Notes: a model not told the origin generated them from the letters alone. Shown: positions 35,703 through 46,990, counted from the first letter of the stretch. The stretch: DNA of 64,000 bases from Macrothele yani (GCA_039090855.1 CM077022.1:75106971-75170970), one strand, 5' to 3'. A program made the numbers and translations.

Positions 35703-36339
35703 TATTAATGAGCCAAGAAATATGTTCCATCATACCCAAGAATAAATCTGTGGCTTTTTTCATTCCTTCTTCAAACATTATGTACTGTTTTTGTCTGCCA
35801 TTTTAAGAAAATGAAAGCCAGATTACTATTTTTTTTCTCAACTTCACCCCAAACCTATGACTTCTATTTAAAATAACTACTGGATCAAACTTATAAAGCT
35901 TTTAAAATTCTACATACTTTTTGGTTCTTAAGGTGATATTTGTTTAAAAAAATTGGACTAGAGTGCTCACAATTTTTTCTGAAATCCTCATGATTTCATT
36001 GATAAGGCTATCAAATTTCAAGGAAACTGAATGATTTGAGAGGTTTTTTTTTTTTTTTTTTTGTAATCAAGTGCAGCTTGCGTAGAAGGCCTTGGAAATG
36101 GAAAAAATAAGAATACACTGCAAGTTGGAAGGGCTGTAAAATTGAAACAGCTCACATGGAAAACATTTTATGTGATTACTTACCACACCATGGAGAGATA
36201 AAGAATACCAAGTTCAATCAAAATCTAAGAACATGGGTGCCAAAACATTTTTTTTTTTTTTTTGTGCTTGAATTGACATGGAATGGCCTTGTAAGGTCTT
36301 TTTCAAGAGTCTGAGATGAAAAACGAAGAAAATGGCCCA

Positions 36340-37050
36340 ATTAAGGAGTTTTCATTAAATTCCAGGAGGCTCACGTACCCCATGAATCTAATCCATTTGA
36401 TCAGAACCTGAACAAGCTCAAAGTGGATCACACCCTCACAATTCCACAAAACATACAGGACCCTTTTGAAACATCAGTGTTCTGGAAAAGATAAAGGTGG
36501 TCTAACCACTGGTCGGAGCTGTGTGGATTACAATGGTCGATCTACTTTTCATCCCCAATAACTGTCACCTTAATTGCCACACAGATTTTTGAGAAGTTCC
36601 TTGAAGACCTGCACACATCACTGAGTCAATTCATGCAGCACCTCACAACAACATCCGTAGACTTTTTTGATTTTGTGAAGGTGGTCAGCAATGGTAGATT
36701 TTGTAACTCCCAGTTCAGGTGACAATTTGCAGGTACTGACTGTAGGATTTGCATTCAACATCTGTGAGCAAGGCATCCAAATCATCCACAGAGGACATTC
36801 CCAGACCTTTTCTCCTCCCCAAGCTCATGTTGCCAACCAGAAACTTTTTGAACTAGATTTGTGTAGTCTGAGTGACAGCAATAATGCCACCTTAGACTTA
36901 GTTCATTTTTGAACTGTATCAGCCACTTTAAGAATCGTTGCTTCCAGTAATGGTGCAACAGAACCAAGATAAACTTCCTGGCCATTTTGTAGAACATACT
37001 AAGCATTTGACAAGCATTTAAAATCATTGTGTACTATACCTGAATCGGTT
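36340..37050 (-). pseudogene. mariner transposase relic
   Basis: On the minus strand from about 37050: VWFKKFLVGNMSLGRRKGLG-like N-terminal helices; VDDLDALLTDVECK; a helix-turn-helix (CKLSPELGVTKSTIADHLHK); then VIGDEK (first Asp region) and CNPHSSDQWLDH. It ends in a block like FCGIVRVWSTLSLF. The closest relative in the window is the mariner at 15531-16844, whose corresponding stretch reads LKLSGDLGISHTAMVRHLQD. No third-Asp region or TIR was found, so it is a 5' fragment with many breaks. Confidence 0.7.
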
Positions 37051-37297
37051 CCCAATGCAGCACACTTTTTTATGCAATCTGGAACACTGACAACCTATCC
37101 AGCTGAAATTATGCAAATTAGCAACACAAGATGACACAATACAAAAATAAAAAAGAGTTCCTGCACATCCAAAAAAAAAAAAAAAAAAACGAGTGGCAAA
37201 AATTATTTGGGAGCCTAACCTCTGATCTTCAGAGACAGTTTAATGGATGTTTAATATAACAAACTCATATCAAAGTAAATAAGAAATGGTCACTTAC

Positions 37298-37374
37298 ATT
37301 TACACTAGCTAACATGTTCTCAGGATCTAATAGAAGTCTGATCACTCCAGACAACTGTACAGCACTTCCAAGTT
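37298..37374 (-). CDS. PPP4R3: Internal exon of protein phosphatase 4 regulatory subunit 3 (third in window)
   Basis: On the minus strand 77 bp encode (E)LGSAVQLSGVIRLLLDP followed by ENMLASVN. An A-rich tract on the plus strand gives a poly-pyrimidine tract and AG acceptor, and GTAAGTG follows as donor. In PP4R3 proteins the corresponding stretch is ELGGAVQL.GLLR.L.DPENMLA, an armadillo-like repeat region. Two bases complete the Glu codon begun in the previous exon and 25 codons follow, so it ends in phase 0. The next recognised exon starts with KSDFLN. Family members usually have three more residues (K-T-E-like) at this junction, so either a 9-base microexon lies in the following 22 kb intron or the residues are absent here. 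Confidence 0.88.
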
Positions 37375-38401
37375 CTAAAAAAAATAAAAAATAATAAAAG
37401 GACACAGTTCACATGTGAAACAGAAAACAATGAACAGGAGTAAATTCAGTTACAGTAAACTTTAGCAAAAAAATGCTGCTCTTTTACAACTAAGTACTTA
37501 GTAAAAGCTGAATTGAAGTGATAGAAATGGGGTTACTTTAGCAGAAGAACTATGACAACGGTAAATCCACCAGTCATTAGTGCATGAACATACAAAGCAT
37601 ATCTAGGAAACTACTACACTTCGTTTGACCATGTCTTACCTGGGATTCTTATCCCAGACGCTGTAGCACAAGTAGTCAGAAAATCCCTGCACCTTATACC
37701 ACTCAATACTACACTGGCAGCTTGATAGGTGATAATTCCTCAAAATAGAACACATAATAATGAAGCTGAAATGTTTTTACAAGCTTACTAAGTCTATCCC
37801 CTAAACAGAACATAGCAGTATTTGTGAAATGGGCTAATGAATAAAGTAAAAAATGGATTTTGTATCTGCTTACTGCTAAAGCTGGTTTATATTTTTGGTA
37901 CCCTCTCTCACTTCTGTTTGACTATGGGTTTCACATAACTCCCAAGTTACCTAGATTTCCTGTTAAGGTAAAAATTATTCTCACAGAACAGAGCTTTACC
38001 AGTTTTAAAGGTGCTATAAGTTAAAACAGAGTTTTGCTTAACAAACAAAATATTACAGCATTCATGAAATTGCATGATGCTTGCATGAGTTGAAGATTAA
38101 ATTTACACAGAAAGGTTATTTTTAGAGTTTAAACTTTTAGAGCTTGTTATTTTCTCTTGAATGGCATGCACCCTGAAAACATTTTCAATATGTACTGTTT
38201 TGAAATTTGCTCAACAATTAATCACTTCATTGTTGAAGTCAATAAAATGACAACTTCTTTTTCCAAATAAAGACGTTATCATTGATTAAAAGAAGTTGTC
38301 ATTAATCAAAAGAAGTAATCATTAATCGAAAGAAGTAGTTATTAATTATAAAGTTGCATATATATTTCAACTTCTTTTTCAAAGTACACACAAATGCAAA
38401 A

Positions 38402-38442
<41 letters not shown>

Positions 38443-38868
38443 ACCTATGCTGATGAAAATCCTAAGATTCTTGATCTCTGAAGTGTGAAAATCACAATGC
38501 TGAAACGGGCTGTTTCAAGTTGAAACTTACAGCCAACATGCTGAAATTCCTCAGAAAAGGATATTTAACATCAGCAGATATTAAACCAAAAACTATAAAA
38601 TTTAAGGAATGTTACAGTTAGGAAAGTGCACAGTGATACTGTGTGATGAATATTTCAGCAATGTGAGAGTAATATAAATAATATCCTCACACGGCTAAAA
38701 CACTCATTACAGCATCTTTTTAGTGTGCACTTTCTTGCCTTAACATTAGAAATTCTGTTTTTTACAAGCCGAGATGTCAGGAAAATAATTGTATCATTGC
38801 CACACATACATTCTATTTCGTGTCCATACCTTACAGTCAAAGACCATATGAACATCAAATGCATACTA
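37375..38868. other. Intron with two simple repeats, no gene seen
   Basis: A 20 bp unit ('ATTAATCAAAAGAAGTAATC') is repeated four times with variation at 38281-38360. It lies between two copies of CAACTTCTTTTTC (38251 and 38371 region). An (AAT)n microsatellite occupies about 38403-38441. Otherwise AT-rich and unassigned. Confidence 0.7.
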
Positions 38869-40390
38869 CACTGGCGTGCAAAAATTAAGGACGAGACGGT
38901 TTTTCGAATGTAACATCGTGCAGAAGAGCTCCATGTCGACTCAAATCATACCATAAGATCCCCAAGATGCAAGAATATGGGACAAGTGAGCAAAACCGTC
39001 CAAACAAGGAATCCACAGGATACAAAGGCACTTTATTGAAAAGGTAGCTTCAAGCACAACTGGACAGAAGACAGAAACATCCATGTGACAGGCGGCTGCC
39101 AAGAAAAATCCAGTCTTTAGTAAGGGATATGATCACCCCCGACTTCGTTGCAGGATTTACAACGTCTGTCTATGCTGAGGATGAGGTTGCCAAGGAGCTG
39201 TTGAGGCATCGCGGCCCATTCCTCTTGTAGCGCCAATCGCAGCTGCGGAATCGTTGCTGGCGCTGCCAAGCGTCTCCCGAAAAGGTCCCACACGTGCTCG
39301 ATTGGATTTAGGTCCGGAGACCTTGCGAGCCAATCCATGCGTTGAATATCTTCACTCTCCAACAGCTCTGCGACAGCCACTGTACAATGAGCTGTAGCGT
39401 TGTTGTCCATGAAGAGGAACTCAGGACCCACAGCACCTCTAAACAGAAGCAGGTGAGGCAGGAGAACCTCGGTACAATAGCGGACACCAGTGACTGAACC
39501 TCCTTGGAAGATGTGGAGGTCAGTACGGCTACCAAGCATGATACTGCCCCAAACGAGAACTCTGCGACCTCCAAACCGGTCCCTTTCGATGATGTTGGAG
39601 GTGTAATTGAGTGTTCCCTGCTCTCTCCAGATATTATACGTCCAGAATCGCTCGTCAGACTAAATCGGCTCTCATCCGTAAAGAGAACTCAACCCCATTG
39701 CTGATGTGTCCAGTTCTTGTGTTCCTGGCACCACAGAAACCGCCGTCTCCGATAAGCAGACGTTAATGGCACACACCATACTGGTCGTCGTGCAAATAGA
39801 CCACCTTTGTGCAGCCTCCTGGCCACAGTAAACGCGATAAAGGACGTCCAGTTGTCTGTTGCATGTGCCTTGCGATTTCTCCCGCTGTCTTCTCTTCTCG
39901 CCTGTAGGACAATATACCGGTCATCCGCCAGTGTGGTTGCTCGTGGGCGACCACTGCTAAACTCTCGGACAGCTGTTCCTCTCGTTTGAAATGCTCTCCA
40001 AGCTCGTGAAATGATGCTGTGAGCGATCCCGAACTCCTTGATCACACTAGTCACACTTCGATCTTCTTCCAACTTCTCAATGACGCGACCTCGGGTAAAG
40101 TCATCCAGATGTCGTCTACTGGATTACCTGTTGGCCATATCACACGGTGGCAGCAACTAGACGTGGTTCAAACCGATGTACACCGTGCAATAGCTTTCAT
40201 CGAATTGCTGAGCGTACACCGCCCGTGTGCTTTATACCCCTCCGACACCCATCCACCCTTCCTACGTCATGCTGCATATATGCGCATGCCCTACCGTACT
40301 GGACCCTAGTCTTTTTCCCGAGTGGTATTTGGGTCCGTTCCGCTGTTATGCTAATTTCTCCTCTTTGTCCCTAATTTTTGCACACCAGTG
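38869..40390 (-). mobile_element. Tc1-like element, 1.52 kb, complete with TIRs
   Basis: TA at 38867-38868 and 40391-40392. The TIRs CACTGGCGTGCAAAAATTA and its inverse (TAATTTTTGCACACCAGTG) differ by one base. The transposase runs on the minus strand. Its protein is of the same lineage as the one at 43876-45427 (both begin with a HHLDDFTRG / RHLDDFTRG block), but the TIRs differ. Confidence 0.9.
39117..40138 (-). pseudogene. Tc1-like transposase with catalytic Asp replaced
   Basis: It starts MANR at 40138, followed at once by a stop. Then come RRHLDDFTRGRVIEKLEED, RSVTSVIKEFGIAHSIISR (helix-turn-helix) and ARRLHKGGLFARRPVWCVPL. VLFTDESRFSLTSDSG contains the first Asp but lies next to a stop. 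FLFMDNNATAHC follows, where the second catalytic Asp of MDDNA reads Asn. SPDLNPIEHVWDLFGRRL carries the Glu, and it ends EVGGDHIPY. Two or three frame breaks divide it. The Asp-to-Asn change would abolish catalysis even in a repaired frame. Confidence 0.85.
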
Positions 40391-40599
40391 TACCTGATAA
40401 CTTTAGTTTGGAATTTTGTAATGCACGTTCCTGAACTACAAAGTAACATGCTTGTCAACAGCTGAGTTAAATGCAATAATGTGGAAAAGCAGTACTTCTT
40501 TTTTTTTTCTAACAAGAACTATCTTGATGCCTGCTGTGCAAGTGAAATACTAACATTTAACAACAGACAAAACTTCACTAGCTCTATAACACTGCATGA

Positions 40600-41680
40600 T
40601 ACGGGGTTGAAAAGGTTTCTGTGAAAGACTGTTCCCCCGATCTGTGCTGTGACTCTTCCTGTGTGCTAACAGAAAATTTAAGGTTTGCAACTATTTTCTT
40701 TTCCTTTACAGGAGGCATTGAAGTGAGGAAAGTGAATGAAGATGGTAACTGTGGTAAGAATCAAGCACCATGCAGTCACTGAGTGCCTCAATTTAAAGGG
40801 AATGCAGCCGAAAGAAATTCACAAGAACATGCAGCAAGCATTAGTAGAATCTTGTCCTACGTACACCACGGTCAACAACTGGATTGCAGAATCTAAGCTT
40901 GTAAGACAGTGTGTTAAATATGCATTCTGCAGCAGAGGGCCAGTTGCCATGTTGACATCTGCAAATGGGGATGACATTCATGATGCAATACCATAGAATA
41001 ACACTGAGTCATGTTGAGGCAACATTCAACATCTCCCATGAGAGGCAATACAATATTATAGTGAACATTTTAGAAATGATGGTTTTGTCGAGGTGGCTTT
41101 CTTAAGTATTTCATGAATGCAGATCAGAAATTGAAGACAGTGAAATGCTGTTGTGAGATAGTTCAGCAGTTTGAAGCTAATGAAGCTCAGTTTCTGGGGT
41201 AGTAAATCACCATGGAGGAAACATGGATGGATGCACTATTGCCATGTTGACACTTGCAAATGAACAAATAATCAAAGCAGTGGAAGCAACCCCCGCTCCT
41301 AAAATGTTCAGAGTGCAGAAGTTGGCTCAGAAAGTTATAGCATCTATTTTCTGGGATGCAGAGGGAGTATACATGATTGGTTCTCTGGAACAAGGTGCCA
41401 CTGTAAATGAGTATTATTTTCATCTACTGAGATGTTTCTGCAAGGAACTGAAGCTCAAATGGAGCAAGAAATGGGTAAAGAAACTCATCTTCGATCAAGA
41501 AAATGCGCCAACACATTCGAAGTTTGTGACTCAAGAATGTGTGACTGTCAGTTCAATCTATTATGCAATTTCCCTTACTCATTGGACTTGGTTTTATTGG
41601 ATTATTTCCAAATCTCAGAAAGGACTTGAAAGAGAAGAATTTGACAGTAACATACATGAAACTGGTGAAGCGGGGGGGGG
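40600..41680 (+). pseudogene. mariner transposase relic (SETMAR-like subfamily)
   Basis: Blocks in order on the plus strand are: VTECLNLKGMQPKEIHKNMQ (N-terminal helix-turn-helix); SCPTYTTVNNWIAESK; ITMEETWMDA, where the first catalytic Asp of 'MDET' reads Glu; KMFRVQKLAQKVIASIFWDA; and LIFDQENAPTHSKFV, where the second Asp of 'QDN' reads Glu. It ends near ISKSQKGL. Part of the middle has been lost between 40990 and 41200. The 3' end abuts a G11 run and the start of the deleted hAT copy at 41685. Confidence 0.75.
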
Positions 41681-41684
41681 GGGA

Positions 41685-42620
41685 AGAGCTCAACCTTTTA
41701 ACCTGTGAAAAATCATAAGGCATGGTGAAAAAGTGTGAATATAACACAGCATGAGCAAGCCAGAATTGTTTAGTCATTTATTTATATAAATATTAAACTG
41801 AAGCACATCGTTGTAGTCACAATATAAAATTATTGAATTCAAAACAAAATAAAATGGTTTTAAAAGACATTGCTTCCAACACGTTTTTTTTTTTTTTTTT
41901 TCTTGTTTAGTTTTATGTGCTGCATCATCAGCTCAAGTTTCCTCTTGCAAGCATATTTGCCTTTTGTTTACTCTCTAGTAGCACAACATCCAATGCTTAA
42001 TTATTTTTTTCAGCTGATGTCTTCCCCTTCTCATTTCTTTATTGTTGCTTTTCTTTCTTTTTATGCCCTCACATGACAATAATTTCATTCATTATGCTGA
42101 AAGAACTTTCAGCTTGATGACCATGAATGCATGATAAAAAAGCTTCCACTATTTTAGATAAATGTGCAACTTTGATTATATGAATATTTTTGAACACCAT
42201 GCATCAATTCTTACAAATTTTCCAATTCCCTACTTCCATTGTTGGAAAAATTTCCCTCCCTTCATCAAGCTTAAAAACAAACATTTATGGAGGGAATTAG
42301 TGTTTAACAACAACACAGGATACTGAGAACATTGCGAGGTAAAAAAAATATTCACAATTATGTGAGAATTCTTAATTCCATCTGACTTTTATTTTCGGAA
42401 ATCCATCCCTCCAACCCCCACCCCCATTTTTATGCTGAAATATAAATATTTATGATATAAAATATTTAATAACACTAATGGGTAAAACGAACATTGAGGG
42501 GAAAAAATTACAATTACAGGAGAAATCTTTACTCCATCTATCTTCCACTTTCAAAAGTTCTGAAAAACGAAATTCTGTCCTCAGACCCAAACATTCAATT
42601 TCAAAATTTTCAATCCTTTC
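41685..42620 (-). mobile_element. Internally deleted hAT copy of the CATACATGAGA family (copy 3)
   Basis: 41690-42250 matches 1950-3060 of copy 1 with internal gaps. It includes the AAGCTGAAC/AGAGCTCAAC left part, the TATTAAACTGAAGCACAT block and the C-terminal coding block (VESSFSMM-like, near 42085-42130, minus strand). 42390-42600 matches 29980-30180 of copy 2 (TTACAATTACAGGAGAAA...). The two halves are joined, so most of the transposase is missing. No CATACATGAGA terminus was found at either end. Confidence 0.65.
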
Positions 42621-43875
42621 CATTTACAAACACAGGTGTGTGTGTGTGGGGGGGGGCTCCCATTTCAAATTTACACTCTGGTGATGATTCATGCAAAGAA
42701 CTGCACTAGCTAAAACAACAAAGTAAATAAAGCAGAAATTTATCAGTGCTTATGGAAGTGAAAACAACCAGAAGGTACATGAAAAAAAATTCCCACTCAT
42801 GGAACAAAAGGTTACAAAAATCTGTATCAAAGGATTTAATAAAACAGCACTAATCCCATAACAGCATGGACAACTAAAACCAATCTTCTCATACGATTAC
42901 CGAATTAATAACTGAAGACAAACCAAATTGCATGCATGTTCCTTAATTATTAATTGGAAAGAAAAAGGAGGGGGGGCTAATTACAATCACTAGCATTTGA
43001 ATGATTGATCTATCAGACATATATATATGCATGGAGATATCACTGAGTAATCTCCATCCACCAGAACTCATATTCTTAGTTAAACACAATTCCAGGCTGC
43101 TATTGTTCAACTAATGCTGAAATAATTAATATACCACAATCTTCCCACTGTTGACCCCCCCCCCTCTCTCTCTCTATGAACCAATTCATAGCGGTTGGGC
43201 TTGGAACAATGGCATAATCGAATACCAAAATCTTCTCTAGTAGAAAATCACATTTTTGTGATAACTGAACTGCTTTGCCATCATTAATACAAAGACAAAG
43301 AAAGAAAAGAAGAGAGGAAGGAAAGCAGTGGGTGAGTGAAAGAGACAGAGTTGCACATGTGTGTGTATGAAAGTTAGTTTACAAGCAATCTGCATTCAAA
43401 ATGATTCAACTTCATTCAAGGATTGTAAGCTCCAGAACATCAGGAGTCTCCCAAGAAGCACAGCAGAGCTGGCAGCTATGCACCACATAGAAAATTTTTA
43501 AATGCCAGCTTTTAATTTCATATGTAATGTCAAAATGTTCAAAACTTGCCTCTCTGGATGTGCAAAAAAATTCAAAACCTACTTGAAATTTTATCGAATA
43601 GGTTCGTGTTGAGAAAAAATGTAGCTAAATTGACAAAACCTTATGAAATTAAGCATCCACAGTTCTGTAGCAAAATTAATAAACTATAAGACACAAACCA
43701 TCTTATAGTGCATTATGCCATGCAGATATTTTATACTTTTGTAATAATTACTTCCACAAGAAATATTCTTGGATAAATAACCAGTACTTGCTATTCATGA
43801 TAATTTCATGACTCTTCTCATATTAAGAAGATTCTTGGAGTGATGTTCAATACACAGTATGTTTTCACTGTACTA
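42621..43875. other. Intron, no gene seen
   Basis: Contains (GT)n next to a G-run near 42640, C-run/(CT)n near 43156-43175, and AT-rich sequence. No exon or coding remnant is supported. Confidence 0.5.
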
Positions 43876-45427
43876 CACTGCCGGACAATTGCTAAGGACG
43901 GATGACAATAGCAACGATAGCAACCATAAAATGGAAGGCAGGAAAATGTGGAAATGTGGAAATTAGCATAAGTGCGGGATACAGTAAGACGTGTTGTGCG
44001 TATGCAAATTTTGGATTGCCGAACTTGTTCGTGACATCATAGCGCTGATAAGAGATATAAAAGATTTGACGCGTATTGACCGTTGTTGTTGTTCAAACGC
44101 AAAGTTGAAAGGGAAAGAATCAATTGACGAACTTGCAATTTTCAGTATGTCTTCCCGACATCACCTAGATGATTTTACGCGTGGCCATATTATTGGAAAA
44201 ATTGAAGAAGGGCGAAAAATAACAGATGTTGCCAGGGAGTTCGACGTCAGCCACAGTGTTGTTTCAAGGCTTTGGAAACATTTCAAACAAATGGAGAGTG
44301 TAGCAAACGTCACGGGGGAGGTCGTGTTCGCAGTACGACACCTGCAGAAGATCCGTACATAGTGCTATCAACAAAAAGACACCGGCGCAGCACAGCTAGT
44401 GAGGTAGCAAATCAGTTTATGGCTGCTACTGGCAAGCGGATCTCCCGAAAAACTGTCGCCAGACGTTTGCATGAAGGAGGACTATACGTCCGCCGTCCTG
44501 TTGTGTGCATCCCATTGTCCAGACGTCACCGTACCGCCCGTTTTGCAATGGTGCCATCAACGTCGCAATTGGACTGATAACGACTGGTCTGCTGTCTTCT
44601 TCTCAGGTGAGAGTAGATACAGTCTATCGTCTGATTGTCGACGACAACTGATCTGGCGTGATAGTGGTACTGCATATTGTCCAGCAAACATACAGGAAAG
44701 GGACCGATATCCGACATGTAGTGTCATGGTATGGGCTGGCATCATGATCAATGGCCGTACGTCCCTCTATGTGCTTCCAACTGGGACTATGACTGGCCAA
44801 CGATACATTAATGATGTTCTGCTACCTCATGTTCGCATGTTCCGTGGTGCTGTCGGTGATAGATTCATTTTCATGGACGACAACGCAACATGTCATCGAA
44901 CAGTCGCTGTCCAGGAGTGTCTTGAGAGCGAGGATATTCAACGCCTCGTATGGCCAGCACGTTCTCCAGATCTGAATCCCATTGAAAATGTGTGGGATGC
45001 TTTGGGGAGGAGTCTTGCTGGTCGCCAATGCCCTACAATAAACAAGGACACCCTCATCCGTGCACTGACAGAGGAATGGGATAAATTACCCCAACAGCTG
45101 CTTGATAATGTTGTGCAAAGCATGACACGACGTGTGGAATCTTGCATCGCCCTCCATGGTGGCCATATCCCGTATTGACATCTTATGCCGGAACGCCTGC
45201 GGACGGTAATTGCATTTTTTTCACGTTTAGGTATTCTGCACAAAATGGCCTGTTTGTCCCTTGAACACGTTCCAAAGCCTTCTGGATTTCAGAGCACAAT
45301 AAATTGTCTTTCTTGTAATGTCCTGGCATTCTGACATTATTTTATTTCACTTGGCATCCAACCACACTTACTTTTTTATGCGCTATATAGCCGTTTATGA
45401 TCCGTCCTTAGCAATTGTCCAGCACTG
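43876..45427 (+). mobile_element. Tc1-like element, 1.55 kb, complete with TIRs
   Basis: TA at 43874-43875 and 45428-45429. The TIRs CACTGCCGGACAATTGC and CAGTGCTGGACAATTGC (inverse of the right end) continue as TAAGGACGGAT on both sides. The ends are better preserved than the coding region. Confidence 0.92.
44147..45178 (+). pseudogene. Tc1-like transposase with first catalytic Asp replaced by Gly
   Basis: It starts MSSRHHLDDFTRGHIIGKI with helix-turn-helix KITDVAREFDVSHSVVSRLW. At about 44315 the frame shifts by one and continues GGGRVRSTTPAEDPYIVLST and VARRLHEGGLYVRRPVVCIP. At about 44550 it shifts back. The core reads VFFSGESRYSL (the usual SDES is SGES, so the first Asp is lost), then VMVWAGIMINGRTSLYVLP, FIFMDDNATCHRTVAVQ (second Asp) and RSPDLNPIENVWDALGRSL (Glu). 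It ends GGHIPY at 45178. Total length across frames is about 343 residues, normal for the family. Confidence 0.88.
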
Positions 45428-46286
45428 TATGTATCTTACATTTTGCACAAACTGAAAGCATGGAAAACATTTTTAAAACAAAAAAATATTACTAGCCATA
45501 GCATTAACTGTGTGTGTTCTCAATTATAAATAACATGCTACCAATTACAGTGTACTGCACACTGTTAGCACTTTTCCAGAAAAATACAGCAAAAATTCAT
45601 GAGAAACAAACAGAAAATTATCATACGCCAAGAATTTGAAAAAATTGGCATAGCACATACCAGGATCAGGATCACAAATCATTTGTTCTATAATAATATT
45701 GATGACTAACTGGTCCTAAAAAGTAAATAAACATTCTTATGAAGTGCTGGTTCTGTTACATGAAAAACATCTCACATCACAGAATTACGTAAAAGTAAAC
45801 ACAAAACAGTAATATAAAAAGACAAGCATGGTGTCACCAATTTATCAAATATAACAAGCAAGTTTTTTGAATTAAAGGAATGCATAACAAAAAAAGGCAC
45901 AATAATCAAACATTTATTGGCATACGAAATTTTAAAATGGAGGGTTTATGATAATTAAAAATTTGCATATGTCACAGTAGCATAACGCAAAAAGAACTTT
46001 TTAAATTAGTCTTATTTAATAGCTGAGAAATGAATTTGAATAAAAATTTCCATTTGTAGTCCCTACTGTAAAACTAAATCCTAAGAGAAATTTCAAGTAA
46101 TATTGCTATGCATAAAAGAATCTCTCTGGTGCTAAAGACATTTCTTTCTGATAAAGTTTCAAGAAAAAAAAATGTGATCACAAAAATAAACACTTGCAAC
46201 CCCTAGTAAAAAAACTTTACATCATTAGGAGAATGAAATGCATGAAAAGCTTTATCACAATGAATGATATGCTATGCAGACATATG
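45428..46286. other. Intron flanks of the 55 bp exon
   Basis: Apart from the PPP4R3 exon at 45661-45715, nothing is recognisable. Confidence 0.6.
45661..45715 (-). CDS. PPP4R3: Internal exon of protein phosphatase 4 regulatory subunit 3 (second in window)
   Basis: This short 55 bp exon encodes DQLVINIIIEQMICDPDP plus the first base of a Glu codon. On the minus strand it is preceded by a T-rich tract ending in AG and followed by a GTATGTGC donor. The peptide matches the strongly conserved PP4R3 segment that reads roughly 'II.EQMICD.DPELG'. It leaves in phase 1, which is what the next exon (37298-37374) needs to complete the E of ELG. Such a short exon would be missed by a simple ORF scan. Its identity depends on the agreement with the exons on either side, which is good. 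Confidence 0.88.
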
Positions 46287-46905
46287 GGCTCAAGTATTTC
46301 ATTAATTTATTTTTGCCCATTTATATTCCCATTAATCATGCAAATTCTGCTCACAACCTTTTGATATCATACAACCCCAGATCATAACACCAACTTGGTG
46401 TTTCACAGTACATGTAATGCAATCAGGACTCAAATCTTCTTCGATTCTTCTCCTTACGTATTTTATGCCATCACTACCAAACAGAATGATTTTGGTCTCA
46501 TCACTCCAAATAACACTGTCCCATTGTTCTGCTGCCCAGTTAAAATGGGTTTTCCCTTGCCACAAACCCCCGGTAAGTAACGCATTTCTCCAGCACAAAA
46601 ACGACTCTTATGTTTCTTCTGCAGTACCCAGATTTCACTGCCATACATCAGAGTAGGAACAATTACACTTCCATACACAGCCATGCGAGACTCTCTTGAG
46701 AACCCATCATTCCTGTGAAATCCTCCGAGAGCAGCCATGACTTTCAATGCAGAATTCCCTCACCTACTAATTTCACCATCCAATTTGTTCTCTCTGTCAA
46801 ACATGCTTCCTAAATACACAAACTCACTCACCTGGTCAATCACAGTGCCATTTATACTTACATTACATTCAGTGCTACCAGTTCCCCTCTGGTAGCACTG
46901 AAATA
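46287..46905 (-). mobile_element. Chimeric fragment: Tc1 piece joined to LINE reverse transcriptase piece
   Basis: 46287-46560 matches 48808-49070 of the Tc1 element downstream and encodes VIWSDETKIILFGSDGIKYV and VMIWGCMISKG on the minus strand. 46566-46890 matches the inverse of 50503-50819 of the LINE RT (GSEIWVLQKKHKSRFCAGEM, VSEFVYLGSMFDRENKLDG). Both pieces are on the minus strand here, whereas in the 48190-51333 element they lie on opposite strands. A 14 bp perfect hairpin (46868-46881 with 46889-46902) marks the outer end of the LINE piece. Confidence 0.8.
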
Positions 46906-46990
46906 CTCGGCCACTGAAGACAAATGCGCTGACAGAAAAACTCAAACTGCACTCTTCTGCTACAATAAGTCAGGAAATTAAAACAAGAAG

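Larger units (their letters stand above)
33870..36295. mobile_element. Inverted-repeat (foldback/MITE-like) element split by a Tc1 insertion
   Basis: 33870-34190 is the imperfect inverse of about 35960-36295. Matching blocks in order include ATTCCA.(A/G)TCA.TTCAA, GATTTTGATT.AACTTG, TTTCAATTTTACAGC, CTTCTG.GCAA.CTGCACTTG and CTCAATGAAA.CA.GAG. Removing the Tc1 element (34289-35702) leaves about 1 kb. The arms are clearly diverged, so the element is old. No protein is encoded. Confidence 0.7.
14934..37297 (-). other. 22 kb PPP4R3 intron, packed with transposons
   Basis: This lies between the exons coding ...NMLASVN and KSDFLN... on the minus strand. It contains the pogo/mariner nest, the reverse-transcriptase palindrome, the composite hAT copy, the TTAA long-TIR element, a SINE, the inverted-repeat element with its Tc1, and a mariner relic. 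It is bounded by GT and AG sites on the gene strand. A 9-base microexon supplying residues usually seen between N and K could be hidden here, but one so short cannot be located by eye. Confidence 0.8.
37375..45660 (-). other. 8.3 kb PPP4R3 intron
   Basis: Phase 1 intron between the 55 bp and 77 bp exons. It holds two related Tc1 elements (38869-40390 minus, 43876-45427 plus), a mariner relic, a deleted hAT copy, a 20 bp tandem repeat and an (AAT)n tract. The Tc1 at 43876-45427 ends only about 230 bp from the 55 bp exon, downstream of its donor on the gene strand. Confidence 0.8.
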
